A stretch of 64,000 bases of DNA. It comes from Gordionus sp. m RMFG-2023 (taxonomy: Eukaryota; Nematomorpha; Gordioida; Chordodea; Parachordodidae). The notes under the pieces were generated by a model. The model saw nothing but the letters and a program-made list of their open reading frames with translations. It ran no database searches and was not told the origin of the DNA. This document shows, one piece after another, positions 1 to 13,771 of the stretch (positions within the stretch are counted from its first letter, which is position 1; every line of letters begins with the position of its first letter). Made by a program: the position numbers and the translations under genes. The stretch is from the NCBI RefSeq assembly GCF_954871325.1, contig NC_088775.1, forward strand, positions 92,853,655 through 92,917,654, given 5' to 3'.

Positions 1-241
1 TTTTAACTTCCGTTCACAAACCCTAAGAACGGGGTATTATGGGCCGAGCCTTTAAACAGCTGATTTGAGACCCGAATCGGGCCTTCCTTATAATCCGTCG
101 CTAATCGTTGTGAATCTTATAAAACAAATTAAAATATGCGGTGTTAACTTATAATTTAGCATTGCCAAATATTGTAGAATTTTTTTTTGAAACCGAGAGA
201 TCGTAATTTACGACTTTATTATTTTTTTTTATATTTGACAG
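1..241 (+). other. Intron tail upstream of the first visible PDZ exon
   Basis: No coding sequence is visible here. The stretch ends in a T-rich tract and a TTGACAG acceptor directly before the first PDZ exon, so it is read as intron. Positions about 30-115 contain GGGCCGAGCC, CAGCTGATTT and CGGGCC words that recur in short repeats elsewhere in the window, which suggests an old inserted element. Confidence 0.6.
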
Positions 242-1538
242 GAATTACAGCAGCTGATTGAAGAAGCCAATCAAAGCCTGGACCAATCGGGATCGAGCGA
301 CCATTTTGTCGATGTTTTGATTCTCCATCGCGAACACATGGGCGGGGGAATAGGTATAACGCTGGCGGGAGGCGTGGACCAAGAACAAAAGGAAATTCGG
401 GTAATAGAATTTTTTTAACGCCGATGAAAGCAGACGGAAATGGAATTTAGAAAACTAAAATTAATGTCACCTGATTATTTGTTTTTTTATTGATATATTT
501 TTTTACTTCCGCCAGATACACAAAGTGATAAGCGGGAGCGTGGCTGAAAAAGATGGCCGAGCTCAAAAAGGTGACAGAGTTTTATCTATAAATGGGAAGG
601 CTATGCACAACTTGACACATCGACAAAGCGTCGAATTCCTAAAGGCTCCTAGACCCGAAGTTAGCTTTAATAATAAGAGATTGGAAATTTATTTGGTTTT
701 TTTTTTAGGTAGTATTAGTTATATCCCGCCCAAAGACAGGTTCGTGTTCTCTTACGCGCTTAACCGACGCTGTCACGTCAATTACCAGTGACAGACATCG
801 TCTCGACCAGAACCATCTCCTAAATCCACCCAGCAAAAATTCCCACGAAAAAACGGATAATTTTGGCCTCTCGACAACCATAGGTGGCGACGAAAAGTTA
901 CTCGTAGAAGAAGACATTTTAGGTTTAAAAATGGGTTAACCTATATTTTTAATTTATATAATTAAATTTGATCGCCCGATTTTTAGGGGGTAAAGAAGGA
1001 CGACCAGCTGATTTCGTAGATGAATGCGCGCTAAAATGCGAACCCGGCGTTCCCTCCGAAGTTATCAAAATCGAGTTAGAAAATACCGCCTCGTGTGGGC
1101 TCGGCTTTTCGCTAGAAGGCGGTCGAGCCTCCCTATTCGGAGATAAGCCTATAACTATCAAACGAGTTTTTAAAGGTTTTTTTTTTATCCTTCATTTCTT
1201 TTTTTTTACTCCTTCTCTTCAACGTTTTTTCTTCGTTCATTCTTTTTATTCTTTTCTCCATTTATTTTATTTTACTTTACTTTTCAAAACTTTGCGATTT
1301 CGGAAAATCTGTAAAGGGGATGATTAAGATCTAACGCTTTAACTCGAAACACAAAATAATTTTTTTTTTAGGTGGAACTCTCGATAGGTGCGGTCTATTA
1401 AGCACGGGGGACGAGATTTTAATGGTCAACGACCAGAACACCGAACACATGACTCATTTTCAAGCTTGGAATTTTGTCAAATCGCTACCGGACGGGAAAG
1501 TTACGATAGTAGCCCGAAAAATGGCCACCATCTCTTAA
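242..1538 (+). CDS. IL16: 3' end of a two-PDZ protein related to pro-interleukin-16/PDZD2 (5' end outside window)
   Basis: Five exons are read: 242-400, 516-659, 709-922, 987-1175 and 1372-1538 (TAA). All phases agree (0,0,1,1) and introns are as short as 49 nt. Exons 1-3 encode one PDZ domain: the carboxylate-binding loop appears as [11 protein letters not shown], followed by [10 protein letters not shown] and ending PRPEVVLVISR. A linker of about 70 residues follows. Exons 4-5 encode a second PDZ with [30 protein letters not shown] and [13 protein letters not shown], ending 6 residues later at the stop. That pattern ([33 protein letters not shown]) is how I remember the C-terminal PDZ of human IL16, with PDZD2 closely related. 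The family role is scaffolding through PDZ-peptide binding. Whether a secreted cytokine-like fragment is made cannot be judged. The first coding exons lie left of the window. IL16 versus PDZD2 orthology is not decidable from the tail alone. Confidence 0.85.
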
Positions 1539-2458
1539 TCCTCCCTCACCCATATATATTTTTTTGATAGTCAGCCTTCATTTTTTTTACTCATTAAACA
1601 AAATTATTATTTTTCTATTCTCAATTCTTTATTCCCCCACTTAAATCCATCATTATTCCACCATCCCATAATTTTTATAATGCACCAAATATTGTTTATA
1701 TGATAAAGCCATGCTCAAAAAAGATAATAATAAATCAAGATAATTCTTACCCCATGAGAACTACAAAAAAAATAGGAAATTAGATGAAGAAAAGATTTCT
1801 AATATTTTTTATATATAAAAAAAATTAATTGATTTTTATAATACCACCACAAAAATGAACGCATAATCCTTTTTTAAATAATTTTGAAAATAAAATTGAT
1901 ATTTTGCTACTTAATAAATATAAATCATAATATTAAAAATTGTATTAACACGAGAATCAAACCAACTATTATGCCTTATCTCCTATAATATTTATATTAT
2001 AAATTATGCAAAACATTATTTATATTATTTTTTTTAAATATTATATTTTTAATATATTGGAAATAAAATTATATTTTTTTTGCTCTGGTATAGTTTTATT
2101 CCTTCACAAAAGGAAAGAAGGACGGAAGGAAGAAAGAAAAAAAGAATGAAGGGAAGAAAGATAGAAAATAAATGAGAGAAATGTAAATAGTAAAGTTTCT
2201 AAAATTGTATAATTATAACAGTTGAAATCCAAAGTAATATAATTTTTTTTTTTTAAATTTTATTTAAAAAATATATATTTCTGTGTATTTAAAAAAAATA
2301 AATAAATAAAAAGGTTATACAAAAAATAAAATTGAATCATGAAATTATGTAGAAAAATTATTTTTAAATATAAATTTGATATTATTATTATTTAGAAACA
2401 TGTATATTTGTTACGAAAAAATTAAGCGTAAATTGTTAACAAGGATGTTTAATATAAT
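1539..2458. other. Convergent intergenic spacer with 3' processing signals
   Basis: This AT-rich spacer separates the stop of the PDZ gene (+) from the stop of the RUSC-like gene (-). Several AATAAA-type hexamers lie between about 1,720 and 1,920 on the plus strand. A TTTATT at 2259-2264 gives AATAAA on the minus strand, about 195 nt beyond the RUSC-like stop. No ORF is supported. A purine-rich GGAAGAAAGAAA stretch lies at about 2,105-2,165. Confidence 0.5.
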
Positions 2459-5400
2459 TCAAACGGATTCCGTAGGAATAGCCGCATCGCTGCTGCCAAT
2501 CCCGCTTTCGGAAGAACTTGTTTTACCCGAATAGGTTATATTATTATGCTTGAGATCCTCTAATTTCGCCTCCCCCTCATTCAAAGACGCGTTGTCGTGA
2601 TTGTGATTATTGATAGAAAAGGTAGATTTTCGCGAAACGTAGTGGATTTCTTGTTGAACTGATTCCGAATTTTGTCCCGCTACCACAGAGCTATCATTTA
2701 AACATGAGGTGTCTGTTCGAACACTTTCCATTGGTTTGTCAACTATGGCCTGCGCCATTATTTCGCTATTAACATTACGAACGTTAGGTTTTAGAAAACG
2801 GTTCTTAAGGTCTTCCCTGATCCTTTTAGTCAAATTGGGCAGGTATGTCTCGTACAACCTGCAATTAAACGAATTTTTAGAGCCGATGCTGCTAATTGTT
2901 GGATCGTTTTTGGCCATTTTAAGATTTTGAGGAGGACTGTAAACTTCAGTGTTTGGGTAAGAAGAGCAGCCGTTATTTTCCAATGTCGTCGAAAAGTCGC
3001 TACTCTGGTTGTAAGTGATCATTATAGTGGTGGGAAGGGATGGAGAGGCGGCGTTTAATTTATCGCGGCTTAATTTCGGACTTGGAGGTAAATTGATAGC
3101 TTTGGCAGTGAGTTGTTGTTGAAACTTACTTTTATCACCGGTTGCAATAATTTTTTTGGAGGAGGTCAGGAATTTAAGCGATTTGCCGCAATTCCCATCA
3201 ACGTTCGTGGGCGTGTCAACGCCAGACTTCTTGGAGCTTTTATTTGTTGGGGATAGGATAATTTTTGGGAAATATTTGCTAACTAGCGATGAAGGGGTAG
3301 GTTTAGTATTGTTATTATAATCTATCTTCGGATGTTTTTCCTTGGATTTATTAGTCGCTAATCGATGATTAACCTCTTTATCAGTAACTCGCGTTCCTTT
3401 ATTATTTAATTTGGCGGGATTTGTTCTGCCGCCAACGCTGCTCAGCTTATCCAAGTTATTAGATTTTCTACGGATATTTTCGTACTTATTCTTGAACCTA
3501 AGCCCCGCCCCATAGTCTCCTTCACTCGTCGGAGCGTGCGTAGGCGTATTAGGAGCGGAATGGAGCACATTGATACCGTTATCAACCCCAATATTGTTGC
3601 TAGCCATTTTATTGTTTATTATGGTGTCGCTATTATTTTTTTTAGCGTAAGAATCAACGCTTTTGACTAATTTTAAATGGAGGCCACCTTTACCCAAGAC
3701 GGGAATCCTGGAGGGCAGTTTCAAAGTGATCCTTTCCGCCATACTTAATACTTGTTGTCGTGGCGTTCGAATCATCCACCTTTTCTCGCTTTCCCAATCC
3801 AGACACTAGTAGATTGTTTTGATCAGCTGATCGTAAACAGATGTGAATTACTGAAGGGATGTACAAACGGAATGGAAGGTATCGTAAAAGGTCTATCAAA
3901 TCTAACGCGCTTTCTTCTAATTCCAAGAATCCCCCAATTTTTCGGTCAATCGTTCGCAACCATACTCCCAAATGTCGGAGACTTTTTTTTTTTAAAAAAA
4001 TTAAAATAAAATATATTTATTTTTTTAAAATTCACGTTTATATTTTAACTAAGTCAAATACTTGAGTAATCCGCAAATGAAAGCGTTGACGAGCGCGAAT
4101 TGGTGAGTCTCGTTCTCAATTTCTATACCCGACGCGTTAACTGGGACACCGTCGAAACTATGTTTTTGAAGGGCGTTTATCAAATTCTGAAATATTTTAG
4201 GCGCGGGTGAGGAGTTTAAACCTTTTATAAATGGGGAAAGTTGAGAGGTTAGAAGATGTATAATTTTTAAAATAAATATATTTTCTTATACGATTTTTAG
4301 GGTGTTTATAATAAGTTGTAAAAGAGGAAATATGCTTCTATAGATCAAAAAAATTTGTTTTTTAAATTTTGCAATATTTTTCCTCAAATTAAATTATAAT
4401 TTTCTAAGAAACGAATCATCCTACTAACTAATTTATTAAAGTTATTATACCCATATTTTGATCGTTAATAAATTTCCAGAGTTTTGTTCCGAGGTTATTC
4501 AAATAGGAAGCGGAGTTTTCCGGTGGGATAGCTTTGCTTAGCATTCTAACGATTTCTGGACATAATTCTTTCAGGAGAATTTCTAATATCTCCGGATTTT
4601 CGCGATTATCACCAAGCTTTAGTAGCTGTTCACATTTATTAATAATATAAAATGTTAAACTTAAATATTCAATTCGTCACTTCACCAACGAAACACAAAG
4701 GATTTTAAATGGTTCATTAAGGAAAAAAAATTTTTTAATTGGATAATTTTAGTAAGACTTCCCCTAGTTTTTTGGAAATTATTTTATCAAGAAGAAATAT
4801 GCTGATATATTTAGTGTTCCTTTGAACTGAATCAAAAATCTGCAATCAGAGTCAAACAAAAGTACATTTTTTACCACCAAATCCTCTAATCATGTCGTTC
4901 CCTTTAGCATGACCCTCTAAATTAACAATACAATGCTAACATTAATCACCAGAGTTGTTAAAAGATACTTTTTAAATGGATCTAGTAGATACAGATACAT
5001 CGTCTAAAAAATTGAGAAGATCAATGGTATAATATATGATTACTCTTACGAATAGTAATAAAAAACATATTTCTAACTAAAAAATATTATCATAATTTAT
5101 TTATAAATTTGATAATAACTTTCTGATAATTTTCTTTGATTTCCCCGAGAAGATCTTGGGTCATCGGCCGACCACCTGTATTTAAATCGTCGCGAAATTT
5201 TCCTTTAAACGCGTCACCCTGACTCGTAAAGGTGAGTATACCGAAATACGAGAAAACGCGTGAAACGCAGCGGTGCACGTCGTGGAATCGCGTCTTTTGG
5301 GCGTTATTATTGTCATCATTATCTATTCCTTTTTATAATTCGATAATTTAACAAAAAAATATTATTTTTCCCCTTTATTCCTTACAATTTTGTATATATA

Positions 5401-8400
5401 TATATATAGAGTAGTTGTTATTTTTTATGAAAACATTCAGTGTTGTTTAACGGCTCGTTGCCAACTCAATATTTTATCCAGAAAAAATATATAAAGTAAA
5501 GCCCTTAATAATTATTCCCATAGATGGCACAAAGGATTGGACATCTATTAGCGAAATCTCGAAGGCTAACGGCAGTATTATCCTGGCTAAAATGTCGAGT
5601 CAGCTGTTTTTTAGACTCAAATCGCGCCGTTTAATAACACCTAAACATATTCCTAAATTTATATTTAAAATAAAGAGAATATTTTTTTCACTCACCCACT
5701 AAATCTGGTTCATTTTCGACGCCCTTTCGACATTCGTTCGCTCCTTCGAGGAAAACGGTTGTAGAGGCTCTTGGATAATCGTCGATTTCTAGAGACCTCA
5801 CGTCTGCGCAAAAACTTGAATATAAATAATATCCAATTATTATCACCGTGCAGAGGATCTAAGAAAAATTGAGACTGACGAGAATTTTCATACTATTTAT
5901 TTGCAATAGTTTGCTAGAGCACCTAATTTTAGTCAGCTATAAAACAGCGCAGCTTTCTCAAGTTGAGACTCAACCTAGAAGCAAAATCCAACTTTTTTAG
6001 GCTAAAACCCTGATCAAGCAATAATAGAGATGGTCGAAGTTTAGGTAATTTAGCCCAACAACACTCTAACATTAAAGAAAGAAAATATCTAAACAAATTT
6101 GTTATACAAGAAATTGTCATACAGTGTGCAGTGCGGGGCTGTGACGTAGCCAAGAGTTTTCCGTGTACAAGAGGAAAGTAAATAATTAATTTAAATCTGG
6201 GGGGGAAGGCTCTTCTTTTTAACCGACCCCTATTCTGTGTGGATATCAATATGTTTCATTCAAAAACCATGGGATACGGATCAGTTCAATATTTATTTAT
6301 TTTTTAACACTTACTAAAGAAAGTAAATAAAAAAAATCCATCCATTTGTTTGAAAAAAAATAATATAGTGCCATCTATGTAATAGAAATATATTTATTTA
6401 AAATTACCTAACTGTCTTTTTGGTTTTAATCGATTCGTCTAAACCATGACCATTTTTTACGGAATATTTGGCGGGAGAAGTTATCTCATTTCTAAGATCT
6501 TTTTATATAAAAATGAAGAGAAAAAAAACGATTTTTATTTACTTTTCACCATTTTTAAACGCTTTAACCCTCTTCGTCAATAAATTCATCAACATATGAT
6601 TTTAACCGGGGTTGTGGAACCGGAATTCGGATACACAGGAATTTTAAACTAAATTTAGCGGAAATATTGATAATTTTCTAAAAGTGGTCCTAACCAGCCC
6701 CAGATCCATCCTACCCAGGGCTTGATGGGTTGCCCATAAATAATTCCTTGTTTGGTCTTGTGTGTTAAAATTTTAAGCCAAACAATACAGCCCTGATTTT
6801 AACCTATAGTGTAGCTTGCACCCCACCCCCTCCCCCATATATGCAGTGAAACCTTAACTAGATGACAGACACTTCTACACTCCTTCCTCCCCCTCCCTAA
6901 ATCGATGACGATATAACTCCAAACAAAATGAGAATTGTCAACTTCCTCTATCCTAGTGTTGTTAATTAGTTTGGTTGTGTAAACCCCAGACCTCCGGGTC
7001 AGAACCTCGGATCTCTGCTTCGTTCTCATAGCAGGCCTGAGCACCCGGCAAATTAACTACACTAGCGTCTTCACAACTCCCTATTTCTAACCCAGCCCCC
7101 TCTCAATGGTAGGAGTGTATGGAAGGTTACTACTTATGCGTTTTAGTCAAATGTAGAGGAGATTTCGTTTTCAAATGGATTCAGATAGTGGTCGACTTGG
7201 AGATAACAAAATAAATAGAGGTGATCACCTTTGGAAGGTTTCGCTGTATAAATTATCAATTTTAAATTTTATGTGAAAACTAATTTCGTGATTTTGTTTG
7301 CGTTCCCCTTCAAATAATAATTGAACAATTTCTTTTTCGTCCTCTTCAGCTATAGTGTAGGGTTTGCTACCGAAAACGCCGACATTGTTATGGCGGGTAT
7401 CCGAGGACTGCGTTTTTTTCGATAAAATAAATTCGCGATTAAGATTCGAGCATTGTGATTTCGACGTTATGGCCTCCTCATCCGCGTAACGAACTGTAAC
7501 AATATTCGAATTATTTGTATCGCTCACCTTGAGGGAAGAGCACATATCACGTGACATAGTTTTAATATGAATATTCCTAGGACACTTATAACCATTATCC
7601 TCTAAACAAACAGTATCGGGGAAAATTGAAATGGAGGGCCCAGTGGTAACAACCGATCTAATCTCGACAATTCCATTTTTCTCGAAATTTTTCAATCTCA
7701 GCCATTTTTGGCGTAGGAACGTTAGGTCCGGTAATTCGCCTTTCGATTCCCGAACAACGAACCCACTTTTATCTCATTGAAAAAGTTGTTTTTCCCGGTT
7801 AGGCTAGACGGGGTGATTAATGCGGCGTCGGTATTTTGACACGAATCCGTTAAATTCGATATAGCGTCGATAACCTTTACAGATGTCGTTGTTACGATAT
7901 CGGATACCTTTATTATAGACCCGGTTACCGTGACAGAATTGTGAGGAGATCTTTCTGGAGTGGTCGCTAGAGTTTTTTTTGGAATGGCGCGAGATTTATC
8001 CGGAATGGGGAATGATTTTTTTGCCAGAGATAATAACGTGGTGGAGGTCGTCGTAGTAGTAGTGATAGTGGTGGTAGTAATGGAGTCTAAACGTAATCTC
8101 CTTTCTGTCAAACTTTTTTCCATCAGATTCAGTATAGGTGAGCTCATATCTATATTATTTCGGGCGAGGGTTGTTTCTAGGAGATCACCGATGGGGAGAG
8201 GCAGATTTTTGTCGCTTAGGGTCTTCGGGTTATAGTAGGATCTCGACAAAGATCTAATGGGGGGGGGAGGGGGTAAATAAATAATATTTTAAAATATATT
8301 TTATCTTATATTGTTTATTTTCCGTTGATACCGCCCAAAATGGGGTCTGGGGGCTTCTTCTAGGTGTCATAAATAAAAATATTGCCAAAAAAGAATCCAT

Positions 8401-11400
8401 TATATTGCCGCCATATTGTCCAAAACCCAGAATTTTTATTAAGAAATTGAATTCGTTTTTATTAATGGTACACAAAAAAGGAAATATACTTTTCATCCGA
8501 TTGTTTAAGTAAGATATCAATTTGATCATTTTGACAATCTGTCTGTTTAAATTTGATCGTTGATGCCTTGTCATTGCAATTTGCCGATAATTCGTTGCTT
8601 TTGTTCTGTATCGAAATTTGGTTAAATCATATGTATCAGGAAAAGAGAGAAAAGAAAATTAAGTGATACGTATATAGACATGTGTCATTTATTATATTTT
8701 TTTTAAGGTTACCACATATTTTTATCGTAATCAAATCACCTACTAATGACTAGCTTTATTTATCATTCTAATTGGTCACCTTAAAGAGCTCATCTTATAG
8801 GTTGGTCAATATAAAGTGTTCATTTTAAGAAGTTGAGGAAAAAAGGATATTTCTTCCATTTTTTTTTCTTCTTCTACGAATAAAAGAATGGAAGAAATAA
8901 TTTAAGAAAAAAAAACAAAGAAAAAAAATTAAAATGTAACGGTTACTTCCAAAGCCGATAGAACTTGAAGTGACGTTAATACGGATAATAAAAGGGTTGA
9001 AGAATAAATTTCCCGTGACAGGTTTTTGTTGTGATTGAAGGTTACGCTGACACTCTCTAATGACGTTTCGAGTTGACAGTATTGACAGCATTCATCGTTT
9101 ATTGATGATTCCTTTGTGAATCAAAAAAAATATACAATTTTCTTATCAATAAAATGAAAATTATTAGAAATATTTTGAATTTTTAATTTATTTACCCCCC
9201 TAACCTTTCATTTATAAACATTTACAATATCTTATACTTTTCGGGGCGAATAATTTATCCAAAAAAGACCATTTCTTGGATTCAGGATTTCTAAGATTTA
9301 GGATCTATCCCCGAATCCTAAAAGATCATATTCCAGGAAGCCGTTCATCAAGTTACAGTATTTTAAACACCTTTAAGTTAACGAATTTAGGCGTCGTACC
9401 TTACTCTTGCCATATCTCGATCCTTCTTCTTCTTAGAAAATAAATAATTAACGTTGTTTGTCCTCTTTCAAGAGTTTCAGTTAAATTTAATTTTTTTTTA
9501 CAAGGATTTTAACATTCTCCCCAAGAAAAACAAGCAAAAAAAAAGGGGGTGGTTATATTTTTTTATCGTAAACCGCAAAACCGGTAATATAGTCAAAAAT
9601 TCGTTATTGAGAGCCAAATCTCAAAGTCCTATTTTGTATAATATTAACGGGAATAAAGTCGACAAATATATCAGAGACCGGCAAACCCGCACCCGGGCCG
9701 GGATATAAAACCCGGGCCGGGCCTGGATATAAAACCCGGGCCGGGCCGGTCCTTAATTATATATGATGAAATAACTGGAGTAAGTTGCTTTTTTTTTGAG
9801 TGTAACCTCGTGATTAGGTTGGCTATGATGATCAGAGAGAAGCGGTTTAGGTGCTATGCATCTAACTAAAATCATAGAAAGGGACTTCAAAATTTGCGGG
9901 ATATTTCGATGTTTGGGACAACGGGCATCGAATTGACCACGCGATTCGTCCTTGTCATTCGACTCGTGACTGTGGTTCATGGTAGACAATATGGACACTA
10001 ACACCTTCCCTATAAGATTCGGCCTTTCGTTGTCTTCGCTATCGTCGTTCGATTGGGTTCCTTACAATTAATAATAAATATAAACAAAAAAAATATGGCG
10101 AATACCGAAATTATTCGCATTTTTACCGGCGGGAATAGATCCTTTAGAAGACATCTTTTCTAACAAAGCGCTCCTCCTTTTTGACCTTTTAACGTTTCCC
10201 TTGAAATACGAATTCTTGGGTGGACTATTTTGAGATACGGTAGAGGTTATTTCGCTATAATTATCGATGTCATCGTTGATATAACTATTTAAGAAGTCGC
10301 TACTTTTTCGAATCGTTGAGCCCTTTCGGGTTCGGTTTTTGGCCGAATCGCAGCAAGAGCACAAGGTTTCCGAATTTTCGGATTTTTCGGACCTATCGTA
10401 TCCGTCCGAATTACGACGTATCCTAAAATCAGCTGACGGATCGATATAATTTTCCCCACCCGAATTATCCAGTTGTTTGTCTCGATTAGATCCGTCGGTG
10501 TCGCTCGAACCGCGACGCGATAGAGAACTGCGCGATCCTAACCGATTTGCGATACCGTTAGTGTGCTCGAGATGTTTATCACCCACTAGGCAAAATGTTT
10601 CATCTCGAATAAAACGATCTTTGGCTTTTAAGGATTCATGAGACGGTAAAGACGGAACGAAATCTTCTTTTAGTAAAGTAACACGTGACAAACAATATTA
10701 TGAATGAATGAACGAATAAAGAAAATAATTATTACTTGTAGAGTCTGATTTCAGATCCAAACAGCTGATATGTTTCGAGATGTCTGTATCTTCAATTCGT
10801 GAAACACATCAAAAAATAAATAGAATAGTGAATTATAATATATAATATTATTTTATGAAAAATTATTGATTTAAACCCGCTAGGTCCTTTTCCGTAACGC
10901 ACACGCGGGACAATTTTGAGGCGTCTCGCGGATTTCTTAGATATTGTCCTATATCGAAATTGTCCACTGAATGAATAAATTTAGTTGTCAGGGCATTTCC
11001 GTGATAAAGATCAGGATTTTGATGGTAATGATATTTTTTTCTTTTTCTAGCTGTCAATTTTGCGTCTGTCCAGTTAATCATTTTGGGGGAAGATCTATCA
11101 AAAAAATTTCTACCGGTTTCCTTTTTGTCTTTAACGACCGATGATGAGATCATCTTGAATCCATCTATCCTTCTCTGACTAAGTGAAGCCAAAGAAATGT
11201 TAGGCACCGAGTTGTACAATTTGCAGCCATAATTTCTCAACGCGGTATCGCATATTGAATAAAATGGGGAATATGAACTGACAGCAGTACTGAGGGCAGA
11301 GAGACTTTGATCGAATATAGAATTTTGGCCGCTGTCAAATGTCAATTTGTAGTTCTTCAAAATGTTGTTTCGGCAATCAGCTAGATTCTTTAAAAACAAA

Positions 11401-13700
11401 ATTGAAATGATTAAATAGAGTTTTAGTTTATTCTTTTACTACTCCCTTACCCCTCCCTCCATTTTTTATTTGTCATGCCTTATCTATACCAAATCAATCG
11501 TTGACTGACACGTAAAGGAATATTGCGACCGTCATGATATAAATAATGGTAATACCCAAAGAGGAAGTGGCAAGAGATTTTGGCAGGAATATAGGATTTT
11601 TCTTTTTAAAATTAAATATAACTTGATCTTACATGAGGAACGATGAGCAGTAAATGAAGGATAAGTTTAGGCTAGGAAATCCTAAGTTATGGATCCCATA
11701 ATTTCTATCTCGTTTATCACGTTGTTTAGAATAGCCATTTTATGACTCTTTTTTTAAACATATAATTCTCGAAAGAAAATGTGCATTAAAAATGACTAAC
11801 TATTGCGAACCCCCTACAGATATCGGCGTGAACGCCAACACTGACGACTGTTCCAGGATACAAGAGGTTGATATTTCTTCCTGGGTAACTGGCTTAATGT
11901 ATACCTCTTCTTCTTCTTCTCCGTTTAATGACGATTTCCAGGCACACCCAGGTTGGCCAGTTTTCCCTCCGGTTTAATCAGTAGGGAAATTTTGTAGCAA
12001 GGTTTTTTACAACCGGATAAGGTGGTCTATACACCCCGTCCAGGAGACGATGATCCTTTTCTAGACCCAGACCACATGGAGCCTTTTTAGACCTCTATTA
12101 GCCACGAAAAAACGTTGTCACTTTCCCGCCACGATAAGACTGAAGGTAAGATTTGGCAGGGGGGGGCTGGGTATACCGTAGCGTTTAAATAGGATGAGGA
12201 GACCGAGATAATAATAAAGATGTCCTCCTCGTGAGCACGCCAATCGTCGATGTACGCAAACGTTGTTCGTTTTAAGGCGAGCGATTTTTCAAATAACGCT
12301 TATAAAAAAAAATACCGCCAAAAAACTAGCATTTTATAGAAAAATACGGGGCTAAAACCCCTTTCCGCTAAATTTGTAACACGCTAAGCGCTATAAAAAG
12401 GAAAATATGGCCCAGCTGTTGATTATACTAAGATTTAAATTCCCAATTCTCCATTTCCCCTTTCCTTACAACTCACTAAAACTTACATTTTCTATAAAAT
12501 CTTTTATCACTTACCGAACGCTTGGGGGTTAAATTTTCTAAAGAAAAATCCATAAATTTGTTCAACGAATTCAACGATTCCTTTTGGCAATATCGAAATC
12601 CCGCCTCGCCATTATCGAATTTGGAGAATTTCGCGAAATTTTGACAAATTTCGCCGTCATCATCGTGACCATTTTCCCCCATTTTAGACCTGACCAGAGG
12701 AGACGTTTCTAGAAGATCACGTGCTTGATCGATATTTCGATTTCCGATCAAACGATTTGAACCGTACCCAGAAAAGTCGTCACCATTTTCCTGGAATTCT
12801 TCCGAACTGGAATACCTATCTTTCCTAAATTCATTTTCTATTCAATAAATATAAAAGACATAAAACTTTCATTATAATTAATCACGTGATTGACTACTGT
12901 TAGAAGTCGTAGTATGCCCTAAATTGATAATGAGAGCGTTAGTGAAATGATTTGTCTACGTCATGTGACAAAATCTTTTCTGCAAACATTGGGGAGTAAG
13001 TTAAGAAAGGTAAGATCAAAGTTAGAGTCTGTCTTTCTTTCTTTCTTTAGCAAATAATAAAAGTATCGTGATACTTTTAAAAAAGTAACGTTCACTTATT
13101 TACATAGTGTAACCTTGTATATTTATTTGAATAATGTTTTGAAAAGGTTAAAATGTTTATAAATATTATTTTTATTTTTGGATAATTTATGGTCCCCAAC
13201 TCAAAGAAATTGATATTAAAACATCTGATTTTTTTTAAAAAAATTCCTATTCGTCTATTTATAATCACATGACCTGTCAGTAACCAAGATTTTGTACATA
13301 GTATATTTTTTAAACTATTTTTTTCCCCTTTATTATTCTTTCTAATCTTTTTTAAAAATTCTTGCTATTTGTATTTTATCTCTTCTCCATTCTCTTTCCC
13401 CCCCCCCCCCATAAATTATTTTCACTTCTTTTCAATTTATTTTCTTTCCAATTAATTGTTCTCTTTTGTTATTTGATTTCTTTATTTTTTTTCTTCTTTC
13501 CAAATTATTTTTTTTTATTTTATTCATAATTTATTCTAAAAATTGTGAGATTTCAGTATTTTTTGAGACTTTCAGCCGGAAATTCCCTCTTTTTCTGAAA
13601 TTGTAATTCTCTGAAGAATATATTTTTTTCGCAAAATTTAACAAAATTTTTTTATCTTTCTTTCTTAAATATCAATATTGTGTTTTAAAATAAAGTTTTG

Positions 13701-13771
<71 letters not shown>

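Noticed and set aside
705-1327. Minus-strand and read-through ORFs over the PDZ gene
   Set aside because: They are shadows of the PDZ exons or run into introns after GT donors. The spliced frame carries the domain motifs.
3690-3971. Separate 93-codon gene on the minus strand
   Set aside because: Its first part is the RUN exon 3852-3981. The rest is intron and the next exon out of frame.
8254-8574. 106-codon minus-strand ORF as a separate gene
   Set aside because: It covers an intron and a 53-nt exon (8490-8542) of the RUSC-like gene that is read in a different frame with matching splice phases.
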